A DNA stretch of 64,000 nucleotides. Origin: Neovahlkampfia damariscottae (Eukaryota; Heterolobosea; Selenaionea; Neovahlkampfiida; Neovahlkampfiidae). Within the stretch, counting starts at the first letter, position 1. The number at the start of each line of letters is the position of its first letter. The position numbers were made by a program, and so were the translations under genes. The stretch is taken from contig JABLTG010000064.1 of assembly GCA_016618085.1 (NCBI GenBank), positions 33,917 to 97,916 of the forward strand. Direction: 5' to 3'. The notes under the pieces are model-generated. The model was given only the letters and a program-made list of their open reading frames with translations, was not told where the DNA came from and made no database searches. Positions 1 to 12,600 of this stretch are shown in pieces.

Positions 1-3000
1 TTGTTCCAACTGCTGAAGCAAAAATAAATCGACAAACAGCGAAGAAATAAAACCCAAATATTGCAACAATAAAAACGAAAGGAATTGCACTGTTGGTGAA
101 ATATAAGTAATAGTATTTGTAAGAGTCCGAATACTCGGAAAATACATTCAGGAGCCAAGAGATCAAACTGAGAAAAATAAAAAGAAAATATTTTCTAACT
201 TACATTGAATTTTGCTGCAACAGCTAATGTAACTCCAACGATTTGAGGCCAATTTATATCCAATGTTGTGAAAGTTGAGATGATATTCATTGATGTCAAT
301 TGAGTAGAAGTTACAACCAAGAAGAGACCTACAATGATTAATATCAAACCAACTAAAAAAAATAAAACCAATTAATGTGAGGACAGTCACATAAGAATCG
401 TTACATTTTTTACAACCAGTTTTGATTTGAAAAAACCTTCTGCACATCTTCTACATCTTAGACCAATATAACCAGTAGTGCAATTGTCAGGTGTGTCTGG
501 TAAACATCTTTCAAATGGATGACATTGACAAAAAATTGAAATATCAGCTTTGCTGAATCACCCTCCTATTTTTGATCTTGGGAGCGTCACTTTTCAGAAT
601 TGCAAATGGCACCCTCTGGGCAATCAATAAAAGCACCATTAATCGGATGTTTCATGGTATTATTGACACAGACACATTGATTGACATTTTTGATTCCTGT
701 TGTCTGTTTTGGTGACTTCATTTTTATTGGGCAATTTCTGGAGCCAAGTGTATCCGAATAAGTGTTTACAGACAATTTGTGCATATTTCAATACCTGGGA
801 TTGATTTAAAGAGTCCAAAAGGACACAGTTGACATTCTTTTTGATATGATTCAGTCCCATATCCGGATCCACAAGGCAAAAATGTGAAATTAGATCTTGT
901 TTGATACCATTCCAATCTATTGTAAGATAATTCAACTTTTGTAGAATGTCAGCACTTGATATCATCATGCACCTAAATACAGTTGAATTGATAATTTCAC
1001 ATGGTATTTCTCCCTTTATATTTCCAAACTTCAAAAACATCTCTGAAAGTCTTGTGTCAAATGTTCCAGTAATGATTACAGAATAATTTCCTGCTGATTT
1101 ACCTGAAGATGGAATTATTTCCTGTGGAAAATGAATTTTTGACTATTTGAAGTATCATTGAATTTTTTTTCAAATTGATCCACATTTCATTAATTCCGTC
1201 CAATTTGGATGTATATTTTAACGAGCAAACTAAATTTCCTCCTGCAAAAATATGTTTCTCTTCTTGAAGCAAATTTAGACTCATATCACGAAACTCACAA
1301 GATTTTACTTCATTGAAGCTTGTTCCTTGATAAAGAACCATTTCACTATCACAATTGAATGAAATAACTTCTTGTTTTGATACAAGTAGAATAGTTAATT
1401 TTTTCCCTTTCAAGTTCAAATTAGGAAAATTTGTGAACAAAATTTTCAAAGGAGTTCCAAACAAAAATGACTTTGGTGTGATCCAGATTTGAAAAAAAAG
1501 TATTTTCTGTCGAAAACAATGAAGTGTTCAATGCAAGACCAACATGAATATATTCAATTGGATCGAAAAAGAATGATTTCTTGATTTCACATTTCATCCA
1601 ATTTCCTTCAAAGTAAACTTTTGATATTGAATATCCAATATGTTGGATGAATTGAATTTGAAAAATAATCCTTTATCATTTACCACTGTATCAGATGCTT
1701 TCAACTGCAATGAAACATTAAATGCAATACTCTGAGATTTAGGTGATAATCCTTTTGCAAACGGAACAATTGTTGATAGTTCAACAGGTTTTCTGAAAAT
1801 ATATTCAACTAAATTTTTTGAAAAATCAATGTGATTTTGACAGTCATCTGTTGATATTCTGATCTTGAGACTTTCGTTTCTTGCATTTCCATCTGAAAAT
1901 ATGAACGCTGAAAAAGTTCAATCTATGGACAATGTGAAGGGGAATATCATTCCAGAACTTGATTTTAATGAATATGTGACATTTCCTCCATAAATGTCAT
2001 TGTTGAATTTGTGATAACTTTGGTCGGTGTTTCAATTCCGATCATTGTGGTAAATGGTTTATTTTATTCAATCGATATTTTTTCCACAAAAACCGAATTC
2101 AAAACATTTGAAGAAATCATGAATTCTTCATTATTTGCACCATCGTTAAGATACCAAAGTGAAATTTGTTTCACCCCAGCAATGTTTGAAGCAACATGAC
2201 ACTTCACATTTTCCAACGATTCGTCTGGTTCAGTTGCAACATATTCATCATTTAATCGAAATTTGACAAATGGAATTATGCTTGAAGGCACTGATGATGA
2301 AACTTTTTTAATTGTAAGTGTTGAAGTGCTTCCAATTTCAATAATTCTATTACAATCTATGACTTGTATTGAATCAATTGTCAAAATTGTAATATTTTTT
2401 TTATCACTGAATGTAAATTGTTCCCTGAAATTCAGAGAATGAAGATTCTTGTAATTGATTTCAAGTTCATAAATACCTGAAGAAAAACCATCAAATTTCA
2501 AATCATTTTTTGAAATAGAATATCCATTCCATGCAGAAAATTGAAGATAGTAAATTGAATTGCTGTTCAATTCAGACAATTGAATAATGGTTGTTCCTTC
2601 TAACATATATGTGGCATTATCTAATTTGATATTCGTTGAATAATTCTTTGATTTCAAATTAGGAAAAACAGTTGGAAATATTGATACTATTCTCCTCTTT
2701 TCATATAGTATGAATTTGATTGTCAAAAATTCATCACTTTCTATGTAATATAAAAAATAAGATTTGAATGGTGGAAAAGTTGAATTGAATTTTGGAGTTA
2801 AACAAACTAAGGATCCAGATAATGTACAATTGAATTTTGTATCAATATTAAATGGACCTTCCATGGTGATAACATCATATATTACTTTTGGTTTTAAAAT
2901 TTTACAATCTCCCCACCTTTTGACAAAGCATGATTTGGGGTGAAATAATTTGAATCAATGAACTTGAGGTACAGGAGATACAATTTGAAGTTTTCGTCCA

Positions 3001-5239
3001 AACGCGATCATTGAAATTGAAACAAAATAGGTGGAACGTTGTAACACTGTCATGGATGTTTTAAAATTCAACATATTGCCATCAGAAATAGAAGTAGTAC
3101 TCTTGGTTTGATTATGATATGGTGCTTTTTCAAATCCAAATTTGGTCACAAATGTTGAGTTTCCATAATCATTTGCTAGAAAATTAGATTTCATTTCTAT
3201 AGTTAGGATTGTATTTGAAAGAGTAACTATCGGATTAAATGAAGTGAATATTGAAGCAGTAGCCAAAACAAATTGTATAGTATTTGTGGAAATCGAAAAC
3301 GAATCATTTCCTTCGGTATACTGAAAGAAAGCAATCACTTTACCAGGAACTGTAAAGAAAAATCTTCCATTGAATTTCAAACTTCCATCTGATATTGATG
3401 GATTTTGTTCACTTGTAAATGATTTGGAAGTGTTTAAAGTCAATTTAATATTAGCAAACAATGATGAATGAAATAGTGTTGACACATAAAAATCCATAAA
3501 ATCAGTTGGTGAACCAGTCAAAAAAAATCTGTTTGAAGTATTGTCAACATTCAAAATTCCTTGTTGAATATAATAAAAAGTTGATGAATTGTTTGAAATC
3601 ATTATATACTGATTTGAAATGCTTGGGATTCGAATGAAACCTGTAATTGTTGTTTGTTTAAATCCTAAAAATAGAATTGCACAGATCAGTTGGTTTTCAT
3701 TAATTCTGACAGAAAAATACTTTACATTTCCATTTTCTTTGATGTTGCAATAGTATTCAATATCATCTATTTTTGGATGAATTCTGAGAGTATTTTCATT
3801 GAATGTCATCGTTAAAGTAATGTTTTTTCCAAAAAGGGTTGCATGTGGTGAAATGTCAATACAAGAAGATTTATAATTCAATAGTGGATTTGATATATTC
3901 ATAACTTTGAAAGTGTCAGCTCCAGTTTTTTCAAAGCTGAAGAAACTCAAATAAATATCATATTCGTAAGATATCGAAGAAACATCAACTTGACAAATTG
4001 TTTCATTTGACTTCAAAAGACATATATAACTTTGTGAGGTCGATAAATCTTTGACAACATAATCGAATGAGTTCTGGTAATGTGGCCGAACAATAAATAC
4101 TGATGAATCATTTTTGATCAATTTAATATATCTAATTTCTAATTTCTCCAAGAATGAAGGGGAAATTTTCAATGAAATAAATTCTAATGTGAGATCTTTT
4201 GAAATTTTTGAATTCCCTATAATAGTGCTGTTCACATAAACAGACATTCTAAATTCTTCCTCTTTGAAATTTGATTCAAATTCACAAATTAAGACATCTC
4301 CAAATAATCCAGAATCTATGTGTCTTGCAATGATTTTTCTAGAGTCTCTGAATCCAAACAAAAATACCTGAAATCTTTGTTGAACATTGGAAAAGTAGAA
4401 ATAGCTACGAGCGTAGTAATTTCTATTGGATTGAGTACAAAAGGAAATGGTGATACTTGTTCAATTTCTACATTACCTGTAATGTAGAATTCATTGGATT
4501 CAAAATCAATTTCTTTCTTTCCATTTTGAATCCTCAAAATAAAATTCCATTTCTCTGGTATGGATGTGGCCATTCAGTTGTGTTGATGGAACAGTTTGAA
4601 ATTTCATCACAATTCAAATCTATCAATCCAAATTTGTTCTTTGCAAATACTGAAACATTATAATTATTTAACATAAAAATAATTGACATATTAAAAGAAA
4701 AAGGAACTGTTTTGTTTTTTTGAATGACTAAAGGAACATTTGTAATCAATGGTTCTCGAACAACTAAGAAAGACATATTTTTGTTGGATAAATAGAATGA
4801 GTGCTCTCCAAATGACGTACTAGAGTTTACCCATAAACCAATTGAACTTTCATCAATATTATTTTGGAACACTGAAGGGATTTGGATATTGCATGTAGCA
4901 GAATTTGAATCGATTCTGTTTGCTTTGTAAAAAACCACACCTGAATTTGTGACATGTCTGCTTTTTCAGGCTAATTTCAAAAATTAGAAGAAGAATACAA
5001 ACCTTGAGGTAATAAGATATTTCATTTTGTTGTCCTGGATTACCTAGAAATATTGAGGCACTAGAATCTGGAGGTAAAACTTCTTTCCTTGTTCCAGAAT
5101 TTGGAAGCCATGAGGAAAGTGTTAGCATGTTGAGGTCATGGTCTTCTGGTCCAGTTGGTGGTACTGGTTGTATTGGAGAACATAATACTTTAGAAACGAA
5201 AATTAACAAAACCACAAAGGAAGCAAACTTGAAAACAAT
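1..5239 (-). pseudogene. Large decayed surface/receptor-like protein with TIG-like repeats, Cys-rich stalk and C-terminal membrane segments (3' end outside window)
   Basis: Reading leftward there is a signal-peptide-like leader, then a long run of beta-rich modules resembling IPT/TIG repeats (about 900-4900). Next comes a Cys-rich stalk with ephrin-receptor-like spacing (C..CPFG near 810-850, CVCVNN near 660-680, CRRCAEG near 425-450). A hydrophobic segment encoded near 300-350 and a second near 1-70 look like membrane spans, so a surface receptor is inferred. No ATG opens the frame: the leader starts with ATT at 5237-5239. Single-base frame changes occur near 4560, 1645, 1490, 1130, 885 and 790. 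In-frame stops lie at 2955-2957 (TGA), near 2061 (TAA) and near 1933 (TGA). A 41-nt intron GTAGCT..TTTCAG near 4366-4406 joins frames cleanly, but most breaks have no such fix. Neighbouring genes are intact, so decay is likelier than poor sequence. Ligand unknown. Confidence 0.6.
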
Positions 5240-5266
5240 ATTTGTTTCTTATTAGATAAAAGGTAG

Positions 5267-5273
5267 CCAATCA
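5267..5273 (+). promoter_or_regulatory. CCAATCA element near the surface-protein start
   Basis: CCAATCA on the + strand, about 28 bp before the leader of the minus-strand gene (its coding strand reads TGATTGG). Confidence 0.4.
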
Positions 5274-5423
5274 GCACATCCCTATGAGTTTTTTTTTTTT
5301 TCTGCGTTCAATAATTTAATGGTTTTGATTGATCTCATAAATCTTAGGTATCACAAAATTTAACCTGGTGACGAATTGTCAGTTGTGGATCAATCTAGAT
5401 TGTCAACAAAAATGAACTGAGGT

Positions 5424-7179
5424 TTAACATTTATTTTTGTTGTCATAATTCCTGTCCATGTATTCTTCTATTTTTTCAATATCTTCATCAGTTTCATTTT
5501 TTCCAGCAGTACACTTCCATGAAGTCAAAATAAAAAAAAAATTACTTGGGTCAATGATGTATTTTTTTCTAAAGCCAAAATCAACTTTTTCACATTCGAA
5601 TTTTCAATTGGGCATTCATCTAGAATCAACTCTTCCAATACTTTTGTATTCAATAATAATTTTTCAACATCTTCAAAACAACTTCCTTTCACCAAATTTG
5701 AAGTCAAATCCAATAATCTAACATGAGTATTATTCATAAGAGAATTTGTTATTTTGGAAACATCAAAATCAGTCAATTTTGAATTTTGTAAAACAATTTC
5801 TTTTAATGTTGGATCATTTTTTGTTGATCTTTCAATGATGGATTTGACCAATGGATTCATATCATCTTCTTTTGGTTTTTCAGATGATTCTTTCACTGTT
5901 TCTTGATGAATTATTTTCTTAAATGATTGAGCCATTTCTTTCTTTTGTGTTTTTAACATTTCAATTTCTGATTCTTTACTCATCAAATTTTGATTTTGAG
6001 TTTCATTTTCTTTTAATAGAAATTCTATTTTTTCTTGTAATGATTTGATGGTTTCATCCTTTTTTTTATCGAGATGTGTCAATTCATGAAGTTCTTTTTT
6101 CAATTTTAAATTTTCATTTTTTGACTCTTTTGCATCTTCAGACAATTGTTTTTTTTCTCTTTCTGATTTTTGTTTGAAAAGTTCAAATTCTTCTCCCTTT
6201 TCAATATTAATTTCTGCTCTGGATAGGAAATCATTCATATATTGGAATTGTGTTGTTATTCTTCGAAATTCTTGCTCACGTTCTTCTTTCAAAGTAGAAA
6301 ATTGTTGTTCAAGTTCTTGTTGAAATTTTGAAAAAACATCATTCGTCATTTTTCTAACAGACTCATCATGCAATTCAATTTGCTTTAACTATTAAAAAAA
6401 TGAGTTTCAAAAATAGTTTTTTACTTGAGATTGAATGTACTTTTCCGAACCCGCATTTTTCAAAGGAGAATGATTTGATTGATCTGATAATTGAACAGTA
6501 GATGAATAAATTTTTGAATCCTTTAAGTTTGGCTTTGGTACTGAAAATGTCAAATCACTAAAGTTATTATTTGGTATGTTTTTCTGGTCATCAAGTAAAT
6601 CTTCTAAATCATCATCAAAATCAAAAGACTGAACAAATGATTCTTTTCTGGCATCACCAGGAGTTTCAACAAGAAAATCGGTTTCATCTTGCACAAAAAT
6701 GGTTTCTCCATATTCTTTTGGTTCTATTTTTGCCTTTGGTTTTTGGTCAGGTTTTACTGAAGGTTCTGGTGTGTTGACTTTTTGTTTTTTTTCAATGTGA
6801 CGAACAGAAACTCTTCCTGAAAAAAAAAAAGTTTTTTAGATGTTTTTCTTTTTTTACTTTGAAATGTTTCTTCAACTCCAAGTCTTTTATCTTGTTTTTT
6901 TTCAGGTGATTTATGTTTTGGACGAAATATATTTAGTGTATTAAATAGATTCAATTCTTCTTCTGTGTGTATTAAAATTTCTGATCCTACAGGTATTTTA
7001 TCTCGTTGAAGAGCTTCTGTGAGTGTAATTTTGTTTAGATTTTTTGGATCACCTTTTGGTGTTGAAGTTCCTGACACTCCAGAAGTTGAACCAGTACGTG
7101 GAGACATTAAATTAAGTATGGGTATGAAAGATCTTCTTCTCTTTTCAGCTGGAATCTCTTCACCTTTGGATTGAAACAT
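5424..7179 (-). CDS. Coiled-coil protein with C-terminal tropomodulin-like leucine-rich repeats
   Basis: About four exons. The N-terminal part (7179-6420) is low-complexity and charged, with a basic patch (EKRRRS) near residue 12 and S/T-P sites. A heptad-rich coiled coil follows (about 6370-5900; runs such as EQQFSTLKEERE). The last part has LRR-like strands (LKEIVLQNSKL, VRLLDLTSN, LEELILDECP) with spacing like the actin-capping domain of tropomodulin. The final intron starts GTAATT after LTQ (near 5545), and a short acidic tail ends at 5424. Homology to tropomodulin is only at the level of LRR pattern, so an actin or scaffold role is inference. A CCAATCA element (coding sense) lies 39 bp before the ATG. 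Confidence 0.6.
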
Positions 7180-7217
7180 GCTTTGACTTGAGGTGGCTGT
7201 TGTGAAAAATTTTGATC

Positions 7218-7224
7218 TGATTGG
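7218..7224 (-). promoter_or_regulatory. CCAATCA element of the coiled-coil/LRR gene
   Basis: TGATTGG on the + strand, CCAATCA in coding sense, 39 bp before ATG 7179. Confidence 0.5.
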
Positions 7225-7317
7225 ATAGTTTTTTTAACAATCCAAAATTCATCAATTGGGCTTTATTTTTAAAATTGAAGATTTTGTTTTTTTGATCTGT
7301 TTTTCATTGGGAGTTGA

Positions 7318-7324
7318 CCAATAA
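7318..7324 (+). promoter_or_regulatory. CCAATAA element of the MAPEG gene
   Basis: CCAATAA in coding sense, ending 27 bp before ATG 7351. Confidence 0.5.
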
Positions 7325-7350
7325 AGTTTTTCATTGGATTTTTCACTTGA

Positions 7351-7916
7351 ATGTATTCCGTAGGAGCTGTAGTTTATAATCCACAAACCCAAACATTCAT
7401 TCCAACTTTTGGAATTGAACACGTTTACTGTATCATTCTTGTCAGTTTAACTTTCATCTTGAACATGTACCTCCTACAAAAAGTTGCAAGAGCAAGAAAA
7501 AAATATAATGTAAAAGCACCACAAATGTATGAAGAAGCAACTGAAAAAGATGGTTGTGATACACCATTCAACCGCATTCAAAGAGGCCATCAAGTTTGTT
7601 TTTAATTTTTTTACATTCAAAAAGAACTTTTTAGAAGCTTTTCCATTTTTCATCATTTTATTCACTTTGGCATCTGTTTTTTATCCATTATATGCTTTAG
7701 GTGGAGGTGTTGTTTTTATCATTTCAAGAATAGTTTACTCCATTGGCTATGAAACAGGTTTATCTTTTTTTTTTGATTTAACTGATTTTTTTAGCTGCTT
7801 CAAAACGCGAATATGGTGCCGCTCCATCATTTTTTTCTTTATTTTTTTTGTTTGGAGCTGTCATATATGCTTGTTATGGAATGATTTTAACTTACAAAAT
7901 AAATGGTTCTTCATAA
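7351..7916 (+). CDS. Microsomal glutathione S-transferase 3-like MAPEG protein
   Basis: Three exons; introns at 7594-7624 (31 nt) and 7758-7794 (37 nt). The spliced protein of about 150 residues has four membrane segments, as in the MAPEG family. Family marks are the cytosolic-loop motif FNRIQRGHQNFLEAFP (the family form is FNCIQRAHQN.LE), the R..Y..GY signature (SRIVYSIGYET) and a KREYGA segment. MGST3-type enzymes conjugate glutathione to lipid hydroperoxides and leukotrienes at the ER or outer mitochondrial membrane. Length and domain match the family. Start chosen at the first ATG after a CCAATAA element 27 bp upstream. Confidence 0.88.
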
Positions 7917-8033
7917 CAAAAGTTTAGAATTCCTATGAGTTTTCGTCAATTTTTTTTCATTTCCGTTCCATTCATTTCACTATGTGAATATTCCGAAAAT
8001 TCCGTTGAAAGCAATAAATAAGCGGAAAATCAA

Positions 8034-8040
8034 CCAATCA
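8034..8040 (+). promoter_or_regulatory. CCAATCA element of the 8079 gene
   Basis: CCAATCA ends 39 bp before the ATG of the small basic protein. Confidence 0.5.
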
Positions 8041-8078
8041 AATTATCGATCAATCCAACAAACGAACAAACAAAACGA

Positions 8079-8501
8079 ATGATGTCAATGAAAAGAAAAA
8101 GATCATTAACTGAAAATTATATGGATTATGATAAAAATAAACTCAAAGTAACAGAAGACATGATTGAAGAATTGCGAAAACTCAACCTTGCTCAAATAAA
8201 ATACGAAAAAATAGATCTAAACAAACCACCCAAAACTATGCAAAAAACAATTTCTGAAAAAGAAGAAAATGTTTCTCAAAAACTATTAAACATGTACAAA
8301 TCAAATTATCAATTTACAAAATCACTTTCGCCAAACAAGTAAGTTTTTTTTATTTCTCAATTTTTTTTTAGAAATATGCAATTAATCCTCTACCAAGAAC
8401 CTAAAGATATAATTTTACCAACACCTTGTATTCAACCCAAAAAATATGAACAAATTACACTAACTGAACCTTCAGATGAAGAAATGATGGAATTAGAGTA
8501 A
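8079..8501 (+). CDS. Small basic/acidic hypothetical protein, two exons
   Basis: The first exon encodes a basic N-terminus (KRKRS near residue 5, a possible nuclear signal) and a charged helical region. A 33-nt GTAAGT..TTTTAG intron (8340-8372) leads to a second exon that ends in an acidic tail (EPSDEEMMELE). About 129 residues. I recognise no family. The intron joins the frames cleanly, codon use matches neighbours, and a CCAATCA element lies 39-45 bp upstream, so it is probably a real gene. The C-terminal end lies only 41 bp from the stop of the convergent SNARE gene. Confidence 0.55.
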
Positions 8502-8542
8502 AAACAAACTGTCATAAAAAATAAATGATTTGTAATTACAAC

Positions 8543-9618
8543 TTACAATAATTTAGTCAGTAAAATTGCTATAATGAAAGCTATCACCATGATAGTTATA
8601 ATAATGCACATTGTCCATGTACTTTTTTTTTGGTATTGTTCGGCACTCTTGTGAAGTTAAAAAAAAAAAAAAATTACCTGTAAATGTCCTACAGATTCTG
8701 AAATGTTAGTTTGAGCATTATCAATATTATTGTCTATTCTGTCCAACATTGTTCCTTGTTCAATTACTGCTTCATGTATTTCTTTGAATAAACCTTGTAA
8801 CTCGACAATTGAAGTTAATACTGTTTCTAATTCTTGATCTCTTTCAATGATCTCTCTTTGGGTTTTTAAAATTTCTGACATTTCTTCTTCTGACATTCCT
8901 TTTGCGAAAATTTGGTCTTGAAGATTCTCTAATTTTTTTGTAACTTCACTATCAATTTCTTCTTGTTGATAGTTCAAGTTTAGTTGTTTCTTTCTTGATT
9001 TAATTTCTTTTAATTCTGGTAAAAAGAGTTATATAAAAAATTGAATGTAACATACTTTGGATGTATTTTTTTTGGTCTTCTTTGAATTCTATAGATAATT
9101 CATTCAATTGAATATTTAATTTTGCTTTTAAATTTTTTTTCATTTGAAGAACTTAAAGAAAAAAAATGTTAACAGAAAAAAAAAAATCAACCTGAAAATA
9201 TAAAAAATGAAAGAAATCAAACCTTGAGTTTGTTCATAAAGTTCATCACCTTGAAAATAAGAAAGAGATTTTATCATTTTTTTAAACAATTTCTGAACAG
9301 CTTTTGTTTGAATTTGAATTTGAGATTCTTCATCTTCATAATCTTTTCCAAATGAAACTGTTGAATGCTCTTTATGCAACTCTTTCAAAATATCCACTTT
9401 CAAAAAATTAAAAACAACAAAAGCTCTTCACTTCTCTTTCGGAGATTTTTGAAATCAGTTTCTCTTAATGAACTGAAATGAACAATTTCTGAGACTGATT
9501 CAGCATCATCAAACGTCACTTCATCATCAAATTTTCTTTTTATAAGTTGATGAGATTTTGGTCGAAATTTTGTAACTGTCAAAAATTGTTGGTATTCTTC
9601 AGTTCTGTTTCTAATCAT
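8543..9618 (-). CDS. Qa-SNARE, syntaxin-16/Tlg2-like
   Basis: Multi-exon (introns near 9400, 9200, 9170, 9050, 8670). It starts MIRNRTEEYQQF, like the N-peptide of Tlg2/syntaxin-16, which binds the SM protein Vps45. A three-helix regulatory region follows, then a SNARE motif (about 8900-8680; REIIERDQELETV, then EAVIEQGTMLDRIDNNI with the zero-layer glutamine). The last exon gives a C-terminal membrane anchor (TMCIIITIMVIAFIAILL) with three residues after it. Such Qa-SNAREs drive endosome-to-TGN fusion. It faces the Iml1 gene, with only 65 bp between the two start codons. Confidence 0.85.
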
Positions 9619-9640
9619 TTTTTGTTCAATTTGGTCTTAT

Positions 9641-9647
9641 CCAATAA
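9641..9647 (+). promoter_or_regulatory. Shared CCAATAA element, SNARE / Iml1 genes
   Basis: The only such box in the 65-bp gap between the divergent start codons 9618 and 9684, 23 and 37 bp from them. Confidence 0.5.
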
Positions 9648-9683
9648 GAAACAATTAAACACTGTTAAAAGCATTTTTTTTGG

Positions 9684-12600
9684 ATGAAACAGCATAAACT
9701 TCAAATTCATGATGAAGCTTTTAGTCTTCAAGAGGTTATTATTAATCCATCCAAGTTCAAAGAAATTATTGTTGGAGATATTTTAAAAATTACACAAGAT
9801 ATTCATTCACAAAGTTTTGTTATAAAAGTTAATTCTGTGGATGTAGTGAAAGGTATAACAGATATATCTTTATCAAAAGATATTATAACCAAAAATAATT
9901 TGGATCCTGATTCACCAGTTTTCGTTGAAAAAAATTCTGGAGATGTAACATTGTCTCATCTGGAGTTACGAATAAAAGATCAATATTCATCAGGTAAATG
10001 ATATATGTTTAAAATATAGGTGGTGATATGTGGAAATTTAAAAAAGCTATTATTGGTCAAACTGTGTATCATGGAAAATATTTGGAAGAAATAGGGATGA
10101 AAGCCTCAGTTTTATTGATGTCAAGAAATGGACTTGAATTAAAGAGTGGTTTAATAACAGAAAAAACAAAAATAACCTTCAGATCACCATCAGGACACAT
10201 ATATTGGTTAATTCAAATGAGTAAAAAATGAAAAAAAAAATTAAAATTCAAAGGCAAAGAAATGTGGGAATATTCTTTGAATGGAGATTTACATTTTGAA
10301 AAATCTATCAATTTTTTTGGTGAATTATATGATAAATGGGCTCAAGAAAAAGTTTCTCATTCTGTGAAGTTTTTATTATTTTCTAGATACTATGTTCAAA
10401 AGAATGAAACTTTTGATAACATAGATTCATTTTATGCTTTAAATGGAAAAGAATATGTTGATTTCTATAAATTCATCCACTTAGATTTGAAAAAAACAAC
10501 ACGAGAACAACTTCTAATAATGTTGAAAAAAGAGTTTATTGATTTTCCAAAACAAATCACAAAGCATTCAACAGATAAAAAATTAATCAATTCAAGTGCA
10601 TCCGAAGGTAATATTCTTGAAGCTATGAATTTAGTTTTTCATCAATATGAGGAAAGACATTTGAATCGAGATATGCAAAGAACTGGTCATTTTATTCATA
10701 TTTTAACGGCTGGTCAGGGATTGATTACAATTAATAATCCTGATATTGCCTACATAACGCAACATATTGTTATCACTGAATCTTTCACTGTTGATTTAGT
10801 ATGTTTGTCACATCCACCTACTCATGGTGTTCCAATTCTTCGTGGAAAGAATGATGATACAAAAGAAGATTTCTTCATTTTCGCGTATTGGATAGATATC
10901 ATGTTTTACAAAAATGACTCAATACTTTCAAAGAAATTCATTCCAAGCTGTAGAATTCCACCAGTGAAGAAACCATCAAAAATTCAAGTTTTCAATGTTT
11001 CAGATTGTTATCCACAAGAAAAGGCATTTAAATTGGATCCTAAAAGTGATTCTCAAATGGATACATTACTTCCATTGGCAAAATCAATGGTTAAGAAACA
11101 AACAAAGATGAAAAAGTCCACATCACATGATGACATTTTTGCTGAGTCTAGTTCATCAACATCACCAATTCATTTCAAAACACCAAAAAAATTAACGGAT
11201 GTAAACTTACATTCAAGCCCAAAAAATCCTGATTTTGATTTATCTCATTCTTTAGGCAATTCATCGTATATGAATCATGTTCCAAAATCATATTCACCAA
11301 ATGTCAATTTTTTGATTGTAATCATTTCACAATTTTAATTTTTTCTATTCAGTACTGCAATCCTTTTGATTTGGCTGAATTTGAAAATCAAAGTTTTTAC
11401 ATCAAAAAAAAATCAAAACAAACAAAACAATGGAGTCACTTATTTCCAACAATTTCAAGATTAATTCATGAAAGAGATGTTTCAGCTCATAATGATTCTT
11501 TTTTGAAAATGTTCGAATTTCAATGGAAAATTTTGATAGAACCTGCAGTACTTCCAGTGACCAATGATTTTTGGCCATCTAATGATGATTTGTAACTTGA
11601 TTTTTCATTTTCTAACTATATTGATAGAAATGATAAATATGTTGATTTTACTTATTCTTTGACAGTGGAAGATCCATCAATTATCACAGAAATGATTGCT
11701 CAAAGACTAAATCATTCATTTCAATTATTTGACCTTGGTTTGCAGTACATTCACACTCAAAACGATGGAAATGTATATCATTTGAGCAATGAAGACGAAC
11801 TTCAAACAATTTCATTTGATCCTGACGACAAAGATGTCATAATCATCAAAAGATATGAATCAAAATCAAATGAAAAAAAATCAATTGATTATAAATACAA
11901 AATGTTCTTTGGAGTTGGATTTTCAGAGTCAGAAATTCAATTGAGAAAATCAAAATCATATCCTTGGAATCACTTGGATTTTATCTTAACAGAAACATCA
12001 ATGATTGGATCAAGTATTAATCCATCAACTTTACAATTCCATTTGATCCCAAATGAGAAAAATTCAATTGAATCAAGAATTTCCAACTTCAAACAGTTGT
12101 TAGAATCAGTTTTAAGTCGTTCATTAATTCCTGAAAATAATTCAAAATTTGATGTTGAAATGATCACAGAAGAGAGTGAACCAAAAACATCAAAAATGAA
12201 TAAAATGAAATTGATATCAAGTAAAACTAAAATTAATGCTTGGGCAGTAAGAAATTGAAATTGATCTGATTTCTTTTGAAAGAATTTGATGTATAAGTCA
12301 ACATATCATCCAAAAGAAACATTCAAATTTCAATTGGTCTGGATTTCATGTCGTCCTTCATTGATTTCCGATTTTTTCGTTTCATTTTCAAGGAGAGCAA
12401 AACAGTTCCATTTCAACTTGTTTCAAACCTCTATTTTTTCAGTAACATCCAAAGAAATGTTTAATATTTTTTTCCAGAAAACTAGTTGTTTTGCTATGAG
12501 AAATTATCCAATTTTTGACTTGAAATCACTGGGAAACATGAAGAAAATGAAAAATATTCTCTGTAATGAATTGAATGTGAGTCAATTGGCATTGGTGCTT

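Noticed and set aside
2955-2957. In-frame TGA joined by open frame on both sides, suggesting TGA recoding or selenocysteine
   Set aside because: TGA ends intact genes here (for example 56876-56878 and 57945-57947), the same gene has in-frame TAA and frameshifts, and no selenocysteine context is visible.
4360-4410. Frame change at about 4361 as a frameshift in the surface gene
   Set aside because: A 41-nt intron GTAGCT..TTTCAG (4366-4406) joins TTL to VFLFGF in frame, so this one is splicing rather than damage.
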